In this document: one piece after another, positions 12,342 through 24,640 of the stretch
How the letters are laid out: each line of letters opens with the position of its first letter
Numbering within the stretch: the first letter of the stretch is position 1
DNA from: Tolypeutes matacus
Lineage: Eukaryota > Chordata > Mammalia > Cingulata > Chlamyphoridae
Reading direction: 5' to 3'
Length of the DNA: 64,000 bases
Assembly: GCA_026826555.1 (NCBI GenBank)
Contig: JAKSZT010054569.1
Span: 5,247,733-5,311,732, forward strand
Made by a program: the position numbers and the translations under genes
The notes under the pieces: model-generated
The model's input: only the letters and a program-made list of their open reading frames with translations
What the model was told of the DNA's origin: nothing
The model's database searches: none

Positions 12342-12932
12342 TGTATTAGTCAGCCAAAGGGGTGCCAAAGCAAAGTAACAGAAATCTGTTGGTTTTTATA
12401 AAGGGTATTTATTTAGGGTAAAAGCTTACAGTTAAAAGGCCCTAACAAGTCCAACTGAAGGTTGCTTTCTCACCAAAGTTAGTTGCCACATGTTGAAGCA
12501 AGATGGTTGCTGATCTCTGCCTGGTCTCTCCTTTCCCTCCAGGCTTCCACTCCTCTCTTCTGGTTAGGGCTGGTCTCTCAGAGCTTCCTATATCAGTCTC
12601 GGCTGTCTTCCCAAGGTCAGTTGTAGGCTATCAGGCAAATGGTCCATCTCTTCCTGGGGCTCCAGGTTGAAACACGACAGAGCTCTTTTTTCTTCTGTTT
12701 TGTCTTCTTGAGTGAATGTCCATTTTATATCAGCCCACCAAGAGGGTGCGGACTCAACCTGAGCCATGCCCTACTGATGTGGTCAAATCAAAAGCCCTAA
12801 ATTGACTTTATCAAGTAAAGTTAAATCTCTTGAATTTAATAAAATTAAAGGGCATCACACCCAGAGGAATAGATTAGTTTACAAACATAATCTTGCCTTT
12901 TTTTTGGATTCATAAATAATCTCAAACTGCCA
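12342..12932 (-). mobile_element. Solo LTR, family A, 591 bp
   Basis: The ends are TG...CA and the 5-bp duplication CACAG flanks it exactly (12337-12341 and 12933-12937). On the minus strand it ends '...CCCTTTATAAAAACCAAC...GGCTGACTAATACA', matching the LTRs at 18002 and 19186. No internal viral genes remain; recombination between two LTRs is the usual origin of such a relic. Confidence 0.9.
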
Positions 12933-14359
12933 CACAGTTTTGCGCTACTCTCACCACCATTCATTACCAGAACTTTCCCATCAGCCCCAACAGAAACCCT
13001 ACAGCCATTATACATTAACTCCCCAATATCCCCCCACCCCATAATCTGTACGTAATTTTTGTCTCTACAAATTTACATAATCTATTAGACATAAGTGGAA
13101 TCATACAATGTCTGTCCCTTTTGGTCTGACTTATTTCACTCCACATGATGTCTCAGCCATCCATGTAGTAAGTAGCATGTATAGAACTTCATTCCTTTTT
13201 AATGCTGAATAATATTCCATTGAATGTATACACTATATTTTGTTTATCCATTCATCTGTTGATGGACACTTTGGTTGTTTCCACCTTTCGGCTATTGTGA
13301 ATAAAGTTGCTATGAACATTGGTGTACAAATATCTGAGTACCTGCTTTCAATTCTTCTGGATATATATCTAGAAATAGGATTTCCAGATCATATGGCACT
13401 TCTGTATTTACTTATCTGAGGAACTGCCAAACTCTACAGTGGCTGCACCATTTTACATCCCCACCACAAAGGGAGTCAGGTTCCTATTTCTCCACATCCT
13501 CACCAACACTTGTTACTTTAAGTTATATAAATAATAGCTATTCTAGCCAGTGTAGGTGGTATCTCATTGAGTTTTTTATTTATTGCTCTGATGACTAATG
13601 ACACTGAGCATCTTTTATTGGCCATTTATGTACTTCTTTGGAAAAAATGTCTATTCAAGTCCTTTGCCCATTAAATCCTTATTGGATATGTGATTTCAAA
13701 ATATTTTTCCCCATTCTGTGGGTTGCCTTTTTACTTTTATGATGAAGTCCTTTGATGCACAAATGATTTTAATTTTGAATAAATCACAACTATTTTTTCA
13801 TTTGTTGCTTGAGCTTTTGGTGTAAAGTCTAAGAAGCCACTGACTAAAACAAGGAACTGTAGGTCCTTCCCTGTTTTCTCCTAGGAGTTTTATAGTTTGG
13901 GTTCTTAAATTTAGGACTTTGATAAGTTTTGAGTTCATTTTTATATATGGTGAGAGGTTCCGTTCCACCTTCGTTCTTTTGCAGATGGATATCCAGCTTT
14001 CCCTGCACCATTTGGTAAAGAGACTAATCTTTCCCACTGAGAAAGTCTGCAAGGACTTGACATCCTCGCCAAAAAATATTTGGTCGTAGATGTGAAGGTT
14101 TATTTTTGAACTCTCAATTCAATTCCATTGGTCTGTATGTCTGTCTTTGTGCCAGTGTTATGCTGTTTTGATTACTGTGGCTTTGTAGAAGTTTTAAGAT
14201 CAAGAAGTGTGAGTTCTCTAATTTTGTTCTTTTTTAAAATGGCTTTGGCTATTCAAGACCCCTTACCCTTCCATACAAATTTTGATTGGCTTTTCCTTTT
14301 CTGCAAAGAAGGATGTTGGAATTTTGATAGGGGTGGTGTGGAATCTGTAAATCGCTTTT

Positions 14360-14690
14360 TTTGTTAATCCTTAAAAAAATATTTATTTATATATTTTTAA
14401 TCCCTCCCACTCCCCACTCCCCATCCCCCACCCCCTGCCGAGGTGGCTCCCTCGTCTGTCAGCTTGTCTCCTTTAAGAGGCACTGGGAGCTGAACCTGGG
14501 AACTTCAATGTGGGAGGTGAGTGCCCAACTGCTTGAGCCACTTCTGCTCCGACTGGTTGCGTCGTCTGCTGGTTGCAGTGTCTTGCTGTTTGTGGTGTCT
14601 GTTTGTCTTCTTTAGGAGGCACCAGGAACCGAACTTCAGACCTCCCATGTGGGAGGTGGGCACCCAATTGCTTGAGCCACATCTGCTCCC
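14360..14690 (-). mobile_element. DAS-type SINE, dimeric
   Basis: Two tRNA-like monomers lie in tandem on the minus strand. The flanking duplication ATCTGTAAAT(C/T)GCTTTT (17 bp, one mismatch) lies at 14343-14359 and 14691-14707. It interrupts ORF2 of the old L1. Confidence 0.93.
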
Positions 14691-15718
14691 ATCTGTAAAT
14701 TGCTTTTGGTAGAACTGACATGTTAACAACATTCAGTCTTCCAATCCATGAACACAGAATGTCCTTCCATTTATTTAGATCTTCTTTGATTTCTTTGAGC
14801 AATGTTTAGTACTTTTCCATGGACAAGTCCTTTATGTCCATGGTTAAATTTATTCTAACAGAGACTGAGAGATGAAGAATTTTCTTGTATGATTGTCTGT
14901 TTTTTGTTTATTATTGAAATAATCAAAATGCTCTAATACTGATAGAAGTGATGAATGTACAACTATGTGATTATACCAAATACCATTGATTGTACACTTT
15001 GGATGAATTGTATGCCTTATTAATATGTATCAATAAAATTATTTGTTAAATAAATTTTATTCTTAATTGATTCTTATAGTTTCTTGTTTTCCTCTTCAGA
15101 TTATTCATTACTTATATAGAAACGCTACTGATTTTCGCTTGTTGATCTTGTACCCCACCACGTTGAATTTTTTTAAAATTATTAACTCTAGTAGCTTCTT
15201 GATTTTTCAGGATTTCTATAGATAAGATCATGTCATCTGTAAATAGGGAATGTTTTTCTTCTTCCTTTTCATTTTGGATGACTTTTCTTTCTTTTTTTCC
15301 TAAATGCTCTGGCTAGAACTTCCAGTAAAATGTTGAATAACAGTGGTGATAGTGGGTATCCTAGTCTCATTCCTGATCTAAGAGGGAAAGCTTTCAGTCT
15401 TTCAACTTTGAATATGATGTTACCTGTGGGTTTTTCATATATGCCTTTCATCATGATGAGGAAGTTTCATTCCATTCCTAGTTTTCTGTTTTTTTTTTTA
15501 ATCAAGAAGTGATGTAGTATTTCATCAAATGCCTTTTCTGCACCAATTGAGAAGACCATATGGTTCTTTCCCCCTTCATTCTGTTAATGTGGTGTATTAT
15601 AGTAATTATTATGTTGAACCACCCTTGCATACCTTGGATAAATCCCACTTGATCACGGTATAGAATTCTTTTAATGTGCTGTTGGATTCAGTTTGCTATT
15701 ATTTTGTTAACAACTTTT

Positions 15719-15901
15719 TTTTTTTTTTTTTAAGATTTTATTTATTTATTCATTTATCTCCCCCTTGCTGCTCGTGCTCGCCGGGTCAGCCAACCACACG
15801 GCGCGAGCGGGCCTGCCTTCACCAGGAGGCCCCGGGAACCGAACCCAGGGCCTCCCATATGGTAAACGGGAGCCCTACTGATTGAGCCACAGCCGCTTCC
15901 C
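15719..15901 (-). mobile_element. Short DAS-type SINE
   Basis: It belongs to the same short subfamily as 11573-11758. A perfect 15-bp target-site duplication TTGTTAACAACTTTT lies at 15704-15718 and 15902-15916. It is inserted in ORF2 of the old L1. Confidence 0.95.
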
Positions 15902-17462
15902 TTGTTAACAACTTTTGCATCTATATTCATCAGGGGATTTGTACTTATCTTTGCCTTTGGTATATTTACCTGTCTTTGGTATGAGAATGAGTTAGGGAAT
16001 GTTCCCTTTTCTTCAATTTTTGGGAAGGGTTTTAACAGGATTGGTGTTAATTCTTTCGTAATATTTGGCAAAATCTTCAATGAAGCCATCTGGTCCTGAG
16101 CTTTTCTTTGTTGGGGAGGTTTTTGATTACTAATTCAACGCTTTACTAGTTACTGGTTTGTTGAGATCTTCTATTTCTTCTCCAGTCTGTGTAGGTAACT
16201 TGTTTCCAGAAATGTGTGCATTTCATCTAGGTTATCTAATTTGTTGGCATACAATCTAAGAAGATTCTAATCTTCTTAGAATCCTTTCTATTTTATGTGG
16301 TTGATAGTAATGTTCCCCCTTTCATTTCGGATTTTAGTTATTTACATCCTCTGTTGGTCTAGCTAATTTTATTGATCTTTTCAAAGAACCAGTGTTTGGT
16401 TTTATTGATTCTATTTTTTAAAATTATTTATCTCAGCTAATCTTTGCTATTTCCTTCCTTCCCTTGTTTTGGGTTTAATTTGCCTTTTTTTTTCTAGCTC
16501 CTCCAGTTGTGAGGCTACGTCTGCCATTTGACATCCTTCTTCTTTTTTAATGTCAGCATTTAGAACTGTAATTTCCCCATCTGCATTGCCATTGCCTCAT
16601 CCCTTAAGTTTTGATATGTTGTGGTGTTTGCCTTTATATTTGCCTCAAGATATTTCCTAATTTCCCTTGTGAGTTCTTCTTTGACCCGTTGGTTTCTTAG
16701 GAGCATGTTGTTTAATCTCCACATATATGTGAAATTTTCAATTCTCCCTGTTATTAATTTCTAGCTTCATTCCATTGTGCTTGGGAAGATATAGTATGAT
16801 TTCAATAGTGTTGAATTTATTGAGACTTATTTTGTGACCTAGCACAGGATCTATCCTGGAGAATGATCCATGTGCACTAGAGAATGTGTATTCTGTTGCT
16901 GTTGGGTGAAGCGTTCTATACATATATGTTAGGTCTAGTTGATTTACAGTATCATTTAAGGCTTCTATTTTCTTATCAATCTTCTGTCTAGATAGTCTGT
17001 CCATTATTGAAAGTGGTGTATTGAAGTCTCCTACTATTAATGTAGAACTATCAATTTCTCCCTTCAAATCTGTCAATATTTGCTTCATTATATTTTGGGA
17101 CTCTGCCATTAGGTACATATATATATATATTTTTTGTTGTTGTTGTTGAATTGACCCCTTTATCTCCATATAGTGATCTTCTTTGTCTATCATAACAGTT
17201 TTTGAGTCAAAATGTACTTTACCCAAACCAAATAAAAACAAAACAAAAAAATCTACTTTACCTGATATTACTACAGCTATACCAGCTCTCTTTTGATTAT
17301 TATTTGCATGGGCCCCCCCCACCCCCCCTTTTAACTTTCATCCTACTTGTGTCCTTGAATTTAAGGTCTCTTATAAATAGCATATAGTTGGGTCATGCTT
17401 TTTCATCCATCTGCCAAAGTCCTTCTGTTGACTGGAGACTTTAATCCATTTACATGCAAATT

Positions 17463-17800
17463 TTTAAAAAGATCTATTTACTCTATTTTTCTTTATTTAT
17501 GCGTTCCCCCCCCCCCCCCGATGGTTATCTCATCTGTCTGCTGATTGTTTGCTTGGATTCTCCAGGAGGCACTGGGAACCGAACCTGGGTCCTCCCATAT
17601 GAGAGGTGAGTGCCCAACGGTCTGAGCCACATCCGCTCCCCATGGGCTGCGGCATCTGCTTATAGTGGTGGGGGGCGGCGTCTAGCTTGTTGGGGGAAGG
17701 CAGTGTCTGTTCCTCTCTTTTAGGAGGCACTGGGATCCAAACCTGGGACCTCCCGTGTGGTAGGTGGGCACCCAACTGGTTGAACCACATCCGCTTCCCT
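17463..17800 (-). mobile_element. DAS-type SINE, dimeric
   Basis: Two monomers read on the minus strand, with a poly(C) run near 17507-17519. It is flanked by ACATGCAAATT at 17452-17462 and 17801-17811. It lies in the 5' part of ORF2 of the old L1. Confidence 0.9.
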
Positions 17801-18001
17801 ACATGCAAATTAACTACCGATAATGCAGGACTTTTTTCTGTCATTTTGCTATTTTGTTTTTGTAAGTCTTAGACCTATTTTGTTCCTCAATTTTCCCATT
17901 AATGCCTACTTTCATATTTATTTAATTTTTTGTATTTTACCATTAAAGTCCCTTCTCATTTCTTTCTGTATTTTTTCTATATTTTCTTTGTGGATACCAT
18001 G

Positions 18002-18541
18002 TGTAACCATTGGGGAATTTGATGTAATTATGAATTCCAAAAATATAATTGAATCATGCTTGTAAACTGATCTGTTAATCTGGGCATGATTAGGTTAGGA
18101 TTAGCGTGTTGAGCCCCACCCCTTAGTGGGTGGGGAATTGAATATAAAAGGCAAGGCAAAGGACAGTTGAAGCAGTCTTTTGAGAAGCAGTCTTTTGAGA
18201 AGCAGTTTTGATATTGGAAAGAAGGCCCCAGGAGAAGAGAAGCAAGCCGTTTGCCTGATCGTCTACAGCTGACCTTGTGGAAGAAACAGGAGCCAGCTAA
18301 CCTTGTGGAGGAAACAGGAGCTAAGCCCGGAGAGAAACGCAGCCCCGGGAAGAGAGGAACCCCAGAAGCCTGAACCCTGGTAAACGCTGGCCCTAACACG
18401 TGGCAATGGACTGTGGTGAGAGAAGAAACCTAACGCTTTATGGCCTGGTATCTGTGGACTTCTACCCCGAATAAATACCCTTTATAAAGACCAACCCATT
18501 TTTGGTATTTCACATTAGCACCCCTTTGGCTGACTAATACA
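18002..18541 (+). mobile_element. Solo LTR, family A, 540 bp
   Basis: The ends are TG...CA with a perfect 5-bp duplication CCATG (17997-18001 and 18542-18546). A TATA-like box (AATATAAAAGG) lies near 18141 and a polyadenylation signal (CGAATAAATACC) near 18469, consistent with a U3-R-U5 layout. A 16-bp direct repeat of GAAGCAGTCTTTTGA units lies near 18168-18205. It is opposite in orientation to its two relatives and sits between ORF1 and ORF2 of the old L1. Confidence 0.92.
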
Positions 18542-19185
18542 CCATGGGATTAAAATGTAACATTCTAAATTGACAAAAATGTTTGTTTGATATCAACTTA
18601 ACTTCAATAGCATTCATATACACTGTTCCTATACCCTTCTGTTTCCCTCACATTTTTGTTGTATTTGTTACAAATTATACATTGCCCAAAACCATACAGT
18701 TATCATTATCTTTTATCCATTTATATTTCAGAACCTGTAAGAAGTAAAAAGTGGTGTTATATATAAAGAAAATACAATACACTAGCACTGTCATTTATAA
18801 TTACCCATATGGCTACCTTTATTTCATTATTTTGTTATGCCACTTCAAACAACTGTCTAGTGTCTAGTGTCCTTTCCTTTCAGTTTGAAGAACTCCCTTT
18901 AGCATTGTTTGCATGGCAGGTGTAATGGTGATAGACTCCCTCAGCTTTTGTTATCTGGGAATGCCTTAACCTCTCCCTCATTTTTTAAAGATTGTCTCAA
19001 TGGGTATAAAATTCTTGGTTGGCACTGTTTCCTTTCAGTACTTTAAATATTTCATCCCACTGCCTTCTTATCTCCATGTCTGATGAGAAATTGGCTCTTA
19101 ATCTCATTGGGATTCCCTTGGATATAGTTTGTTGCCTTTCTTGAGCAGCTTTCAGGACTCTCTCCTTGTCCTTGGCATTTGGCAG

Positions 19186-19849
19186 TATAACAGTCAGCCA
19201 AGAGGGTGCTGATGCAAGTTACAGAAATCTGTTGGCTTTTATAAAGGGTATTTATTTGGGGGTAAAAGCTTACAGTTACAAGGCCCTAGAGCTCAACTCA
19301 AGGTACTATAAGAGGTACTTTCTTACCCAAAGTCTGTTGCCATCTGTTGAAGCAAGATGGCGGGTGACATCTGTGGGGGGTTCAGCCTTCCTCTTCCTTA
19401 AGGCTCCGTGGGTCCAGCTTCTTCCAATCTCAGCTGTAGGCTTGCATAAGACTCATCTCTCTTCTAGGGTTAGTTTCTTTCCGGGCTTAGCCAATCTGTT
19501 CTCTTCACAAGGTCAGCTGTAAACTATCAGGTGAATAGCTCAACTCTCCCTGGACTCCAGTGTCAAAGCCAAGTTCTCTCATCTGCTGTGTCTTTTTCTG
19601 TGTATCTACTTCTATCTTCTCCCTGAGCAAGAATCCATTTATGTAGCCCACAAAGGGGTGGCAGGGACTCAAACCAAGTCATCCTAATGACGTGGTTGAA
19701 TCAAAGACCTAATCGTAACATAATTTAATCAAAGCATCTCAGCTGAATCCAATACAATCAAAGGGTATCATGCCCAGAGGTACAGACCTATTTACAAATA
19801 TAATTAATCATCTTTTTTTGGGATTCATAAATAACATCAAATTGTTACA
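19186..19849 (-). mobile_element. Solo LTR, family A, 664 bp
   Basis: The flanking duplication GGCAG (19181-19185 and 19850-19854) brackets the element. It resembles the copies at 12342 and 18002 along its length. Its outer dinucleotide on the plus strand is TA instead of TG, a single change at the terminus. It interrupts ORF1 of the old L1. Confidence 0.9.
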
Positions 19850-20192
19850 GGCAGTTTGACTGCTATGTACCTGGGCATGGTTCTCTTTTGGTTTATCTTG
19901 TTTGGGGTTCATTAGGTTTCTTTGATGTGCATATTAATGTCTTTTATTACATTTGGGAAGTTTTCTGCCATTATTTCTTTGAATATTTCTTCTGCCCCTT
20001 TCTTTCTTCTACTTACAAGACTCTCATAATGCATGTATCAGTACATTTGATGGTGTTCCACAGGCCTCAGGTTCTGCTCATTTTTTAAAATTCCTTTTTC
20101 TTTCGGTTCCTTAGCCTGAATAATTTTATCTTGTCTTTGAGTTCACGGATTCCTTCTTCTGCCAGTTCTAATCTCTGTTGAATTCCCCTAGG

Positions 20193-20411
20193 AAAAAAAC
20201 AAACATTTTTTTTTAAGGTACTGGGGCCAGGGATTAAACCCAGGACCTTGCATGTGGGAAGCCAGTGCTCAACCACTGAGCCACACTGACTCCGAAGTTG
20301 GCCCCTTCATTTGCTTGTTGCCCGTTTCTTTGTCCCCAGGAGAGACCGGAAACCGGACCGGGTACTCCCACATGGGAAGCAGGTGCTTAGCTGTTTCAGC
20401 CACATCCATTG
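20193..20411 (-). mobile_element. DAS-type SINE
   Basis: Two diverged monomers (20220-20290 and 20320-20410) read on the minus strand, with A-tail sequence near 20193-20215. The short direct repeat CCCTAGG lies at 20186-20192 and 20412-20418. Confidence 0.8.
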
Positions 20412-20699
20412 CCCTAGGGAATTTTAAATTTCAGTTGTTATGGTCTTCAACTCCAGTATTTCTCTTTGGTTACTTCTTATAATTTCAATCTCTTTATTGA
20501 GATTCTCATATTGTTCATTGTTTTCCTGATACCCATTAGTTCTTTTTCTGTGTTTTCCTTTATTTCTTTGAGTAGAAGTCTTTGTCCAATATATCCAAAG
20601 TCTGGTCCTCTTCATTGATGGTCTCTGGATTTTTATCGTTCCTTTGGATGGGCCACCATTTTGTTAGTCTTAAAATATTTTGTTGTTCCCTGTACATTT

Positions 20700-20873
20700 A
20701 AAAAAAAGATTTATCCCCGCCCCCCCCCCATTGTTTGTGCTGTCTGCTCTCGGTGTCCATTCTGTGCGCTCTGTGTCTGCTTGTCTTCTCTTTAGGAGGC
20801 ACCGGGAACCAAACCCAGGACCTCCCATATGGGAGAGAGGCACTCAAGAGCTTGAGCCACCTCCACTCCCGCA
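20700..20873 (-). mobile_element. DAS-type SINE, single monomer
   Basis: It has a minus-strand head and a linker rich in G, and is flanked by CCCTGTACATTT at 20688-20699 and 20874-20885. It lies in the 5' region of the old L1. Confidence 0.92.
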
Positions 20874-22644
20874 CCCTGTACATTTTAATAGTGTTACAGT
20901 CCCTATTGTTCCTTGAATTTGTGTGTAGCTAGTGATATGAGAGATAAGAAACAAACCAAGGCAAAAAGCACCCTTCCCAGTCTTTGCAAATTGGCTCTGC
21001 TTTAGCTGATGATCTCCTTTAGAGTTTAGACCTCCTATCAAGAAAATCAGCCTGAGGCAAATGTGAAGTGGAGGGTCTTCTCTGTCATCTGACTCACTTC
21101 TTGTCCTGTGCTTGTGCTTGTTTGTGGCCTTACAAGTTCCCCCATTACAGAAATTGGAATACTTTTCTATTCTCGAAGCAATACACTTTCTTCCCATCCT
21201 TGGTGCTCTGTTGTATGACTTAATGCAGGCAAACCTTTGTCCTGGATTGCTTTTGCTTAATTGTTTCTTAACTGCTTTCAGGGCAAGTTCTGGGAGGGTG
21301 GACTCAAAACAGGTTCCCTGTTTCAGGCTTCCAGACAACTGAATGGCACTGACATACAGCCACCTCAGTATGCACAGAGGAGTTACTCTTCTTCCTCTGA
21401 AACAGGGCCAGGTACCCATAATGGGAGTGCAGGCTGGCTCCATACTGCACTGGGGAGGGGTGGGAAAGGGGCTAGAAAGTGCACTACAAACTTCACCTGT
21501 TTTTAAGCTGCATTTTGTTGATTTGGCACTTGCCTAATTACTACAACCCTTTAACTGTTTTATGGAGTATTGAGGAAGATGGCTCTGACAGTTTTTGCTA
21601 GTTGTTCAAAGATTCTGTGGGGGATCAGCAACCTGGAGCACCTTATACTGCCATTCTGGCTGACCAGTGAACTATACTTTTGTAGCTTTGTGAAGCTAGG
21701 GAGACAAAGATTGGAATACAAGCCCTCCAAGTGTGGGGATCATGGCAGGCTGCCTCTCATGTCAATTGGGGTCCTTGGAAGGCTAGTTGTAGTCTAGAAG
21801 TAAGGTGGACAAGGAGCAATTCAGGCCTTATACAGACTGCATCTTGGCTTTGAATAATCTGGATGCCCTAGAAAAATCTCAAGCCTTCAACTTAAAGTAG
21901 TTCTGAAACATTACTGCCTCCAGGCACCTGGTAGAAGAGAAAAAAATCCTTTCTAGAGAAAGTTAAAATCCTAGGCCTCAAATTACTTCCTCATATAGAT
22001 GTGTCAGGCATACTACCAAATGTGACTAAGCACACAAAGAGAAAAGACATTTTGTGAGAACAAATGGAAACTATAAATAGTGGAAACAAATCTAAGGGAA
22101 CTCTAAATATTAGAATCATCAGACATAGTCTAATTACTATATTAAAGGAGATTAAAGCCAAGCTTGAAATTTTCAGGACACTATAAAAAGCAACAAGATA
22201 GAGTTGAAAAGAATAAGATAGAAATGAATTCTAGAACTATAAAAGTGTAATATAACAATTGACAGTAAGAAAATGGACAGGTTAAAAATTGAGTTAGAGA
22301 AAGGTGAAGTGAAAATCAATGAATTACAAGGTAGGGCAGTAGAAACAATTCAGCATGAACCACCTACAGACAAAATGATGGAAAATAGAAAAGAGGGAAG
22401 GAAACACAGGATACAGAGGGAAAGCCTAGCAAATAGATTTTGGGAAACAGAAGGTGAGGAGAATGGAGCAGATGCCATATTTGAAGAGATAATGGTTGAG
22501 AATTTTCCAAAATGGATGAAAGATCTCAATCTACATTCAACAAATCCAATGAATACCAAGCAAGATAGATATCCACACCTAGACACATCATAATGACATT
22601 GCACAACACCAAAAAACGATGAAAAATCTTTAAAAAAAAATAGC

Positions 22645-22949
22645 AGCGGGCTGTCGCGCGCGCCCGCCCGTGCGGCGTCCCCCGCCGCGCGTCGGGACCG
22701 GGTCTGGTGCGGAGAGCCCGTCATCCCAGGAAACGGGGCGCGGCCGGAAAGGGGGCCGCCCCCTCGCCCGTCACGCACCGCACGTTCGTGGGGAACCTGG
22801 TGCTAAACCACTCGTAGAGGACCTGCTTCTGGGTCGGGGTTTCGTACGTAGCAGAGCAGCTCCCTCGCTGCGATCTATTGAAAGTCAGCCCTTGACACAA
22901 GGGTTTGTAAAATAAAAAAAAATAATAAACAAACAAAAAATAAATAAAT
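22645..22949 (+). pseudogene. 28S rRNA 3'-end retropseudogene
   Basis: The body (22645-22908, 264 nt) closely matches the 3' terminus of mammalian 28S rRNA, including CGTACGTAGCAGAGCAGCTC and GCGATCTATTGAAAGTCAGC, and ends ...ACACAAGGGTTTGT, at or within a base of the mature 3' end. An A-rich tail (22909-22949) and a 12-bp duplication (AAAAAAAATAGC at about 22633-22644 and 22950-22961) show L1-type retrotransposition of rRNA. It is 5'-truncated and cannot act as an rRNA. The GC-rich body stands out sharply from the AT-rich HAL1 host. Confidence 0.95.
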
Positions 22950-22978
22950 AAAAAAAATAGCAAAAAAAAACATCTTTA

Positions 22979-23305
22979 AAAAGATTTGATTTATCCGCCC
23001 CCCCCCATTGTTTTGCACTCGCTGTATACTCTGTGTCCATTTGCTATGTGCTGTGTCTCTTCGTCTTTTCTTTAGGAGGCACCAGAAACCGAATCCGGGA
23101 CTTCCCAAGTGGGAGAGCGGCACTCAATCGCCTGAGCCACCTCCGTTCCCTGGTCTGCTCTCATTGTGTTTCCTTTTTGTGTCTCCTTATTGTGTCAGCT
23201 CGCTGTCTTGCTCATCTTCTCCAGCAGGCACCGGGAATCAAAACTGGGACCTCCGTGTGGTAGGCGGGAGCCCAATTGCTTGAGCTACATCTGCTTTTCA
23301 GAAAT
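22979..23305 (-). mobile_element. DAS-type SINE, dimeric
   Basis: Two monomers read on the minus strand. The perfect duplication AACATCTTTA lies at 22969-22978 and 23306-23315. It is inserted just downstream of the 28S pseudogene. Confidence 0.93.
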
Positions 23306-23347
23306 AACATCTTTATAAGGAGCAACTGTTGAGCTGACAGCTGACTT

Positions 23348-23711
23348 ATTTTTTTTTTAAAGATTTATTTTTATTTATTTCTCCTCACCTCCTCATTATT
23401 TTCATTTGCTGTGTGTTTGCTGTGTGCTGGTCTTCTTTTTTAGGAGGCACTGGGAACCAAACCTGGGGCCTCCACTGAAGGAGGGAGGCACCTAATTGCT
23501 TGAGCCACTTCCGCTCCCTGCTTTTTTGTATCTCTCATTATGTTTTCCTTGTGTCTCTTGTGGCATCATCTTATTGCATCACCTTGCTGCGCCTGCCCAT
23601 TGCATCAGCTCGCTGTCTTGCTTGTCTTCTTTAGGAGGCACTAGGAACCGAACACAGGATCTTCTATGTGGTAGGCAGGAGCTCAGTCGCTTGAGCAACA
23701 TCTGCTTTCCT
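23348..23711 (-). mobile_element. DAS-type SINE, dimeric
   Basis: Two monomers on the minus strand, flanked by the perfect 12-bp repeat GACAGCTGACTT at 23336-23347 and 23712-23723. It interrupts the HAL1-like element. Confidence 0.95.
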
Positions 23712-24548
23712 GACAGCTGACTTTTCAAGAGCAAAAATGGAACCCAGAAAATAGTGGAATCAGCTTGCTCATGTGAAGAAAGAAGATAAGTGCCAATCTA
23801 CAATCATATACCAGTAAGAAGTCCAATATAAATTCACAAGGATGGAGAGAACAGGAGAGGAGAAAACAGCAACAAATTTTTGAAAGCTAGAAAGCAGATG
23901 GACAAGCAGGAACTGATTTCACAGATCCAAGAAAGGGAAATTTTAAGCAAAAAAAGCAAGGAAAGTTAAGAACCATCACAATTTACATCATTCAAAAGCT
24001 TCAGGAACTGAAAGCACAAAATACTTCTGCAACTGGGCGTGAATAAGGGTTAAACTGTTTAGGAAAACGAAATCCCCAGATGTTCCTCTTCTACAACTCA
24101 TCACTGTGTGTCTGGCTTACTCCCATTCCAGCAAAAGTCTAGAGGGTCTCTGGGGAAGTTTTGTGGAAGCCAAAAAATAGGGATATTAAGTAAGCATATA
24201 TATAATTGCTTCTTCACTTAGCTCCAAGAACCAGGTAGGGCTTTACCCTCTAAGCAGGAGATTGGATAACACTTCTCTGTGACATTTGACTAGACTGAGA
24301 ACAGGGAATTCTCGAAGAACGGCCCACCTGACCATTCTAAACTGAAGCTCTAAGCCTGCAAGTCCCATCAACATATGCAGCTTCCAATTACATTTTTTGT
24401 CCCCTACTTTCAAACTTGATCATTATTAAAACATCAAGGGAATCCTCAGACGTGGAAGAGATCAAAACAAATGAGAAAAAAATTTTTTGGAGAAAAACAC
24501 TTACGTGAGAAAAAAAATTCTAATAAATATCCTTAAAATGGTATTACA

Positions 24549-24640
24549 GGGGAGTGGATGTAGCTCAATGACCTTGAGTGCCTGCTTCCCATGTACGAGA
24601 CCCTGGGTTCAATCCCTGGCACTGTCTTTAAAAAAAAAAG
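24549..24640 (+). mobile_element. DAS-type SINE, monomeric
   Basis: A single tRNA-like head (GGGGAGTGGATGTAGCTCAA, B box GGGTTCAATCCC) is followed by an A tail. The flanks share an imperfect 'ATTACA' repeat. Confidence 0.85.

Larger units (their letters stand above)
11480..21675 (-). mobile_element. Ancient full-length L1, split by nested insertions
   Basis: On the minus strand the order is 5' UTR (about 21675-20890), ORF1 (about 20660-18880, interrupted), an inter-ORF stretch, then ORF2 endonuclease and RT (about 17400-13100), then a long 3' UTR to about 11480. Subtracting the nested elements leaves about 7 kb, a full-length L1. All frames are decayed. Inserted elements lie at 11573, 12342, 14360, 15719, 17463, 18002, 19186, 20193 and 20700. 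The exact outer ends are estimates. Confidence 0.85.
21676..24540 (+). mobile_element. HAL1-like (ORF1-only L1 relative) element, nested
   Basis: The plus-strand sequence matches the style of HAL1. It has a 5' leader with '...CTGCCTCCAGGCACCTGGTAGA', a Lys/Glu-rich coiled-coil frame (22273-22593) and an ORF1 domain ending '...TTCACAAGG...'. No RT is seen. It is split by a 28S rRNA pseudogene (22645) and two SINEs (22979, 23348). The 3' limit is uncertain. HAL1 elements borrow the L1 ORF2 machinery in trans. Confidence 0.65.

Noticed and set aside
22273..22593. 106-codon plus-strand frame as a host gene
   Set aside because: The coiled-coil, Lys/Glu-rich frame, ending in the RHIIIK-like region of ORF1, marks it as HAL1/L1 ORF1.
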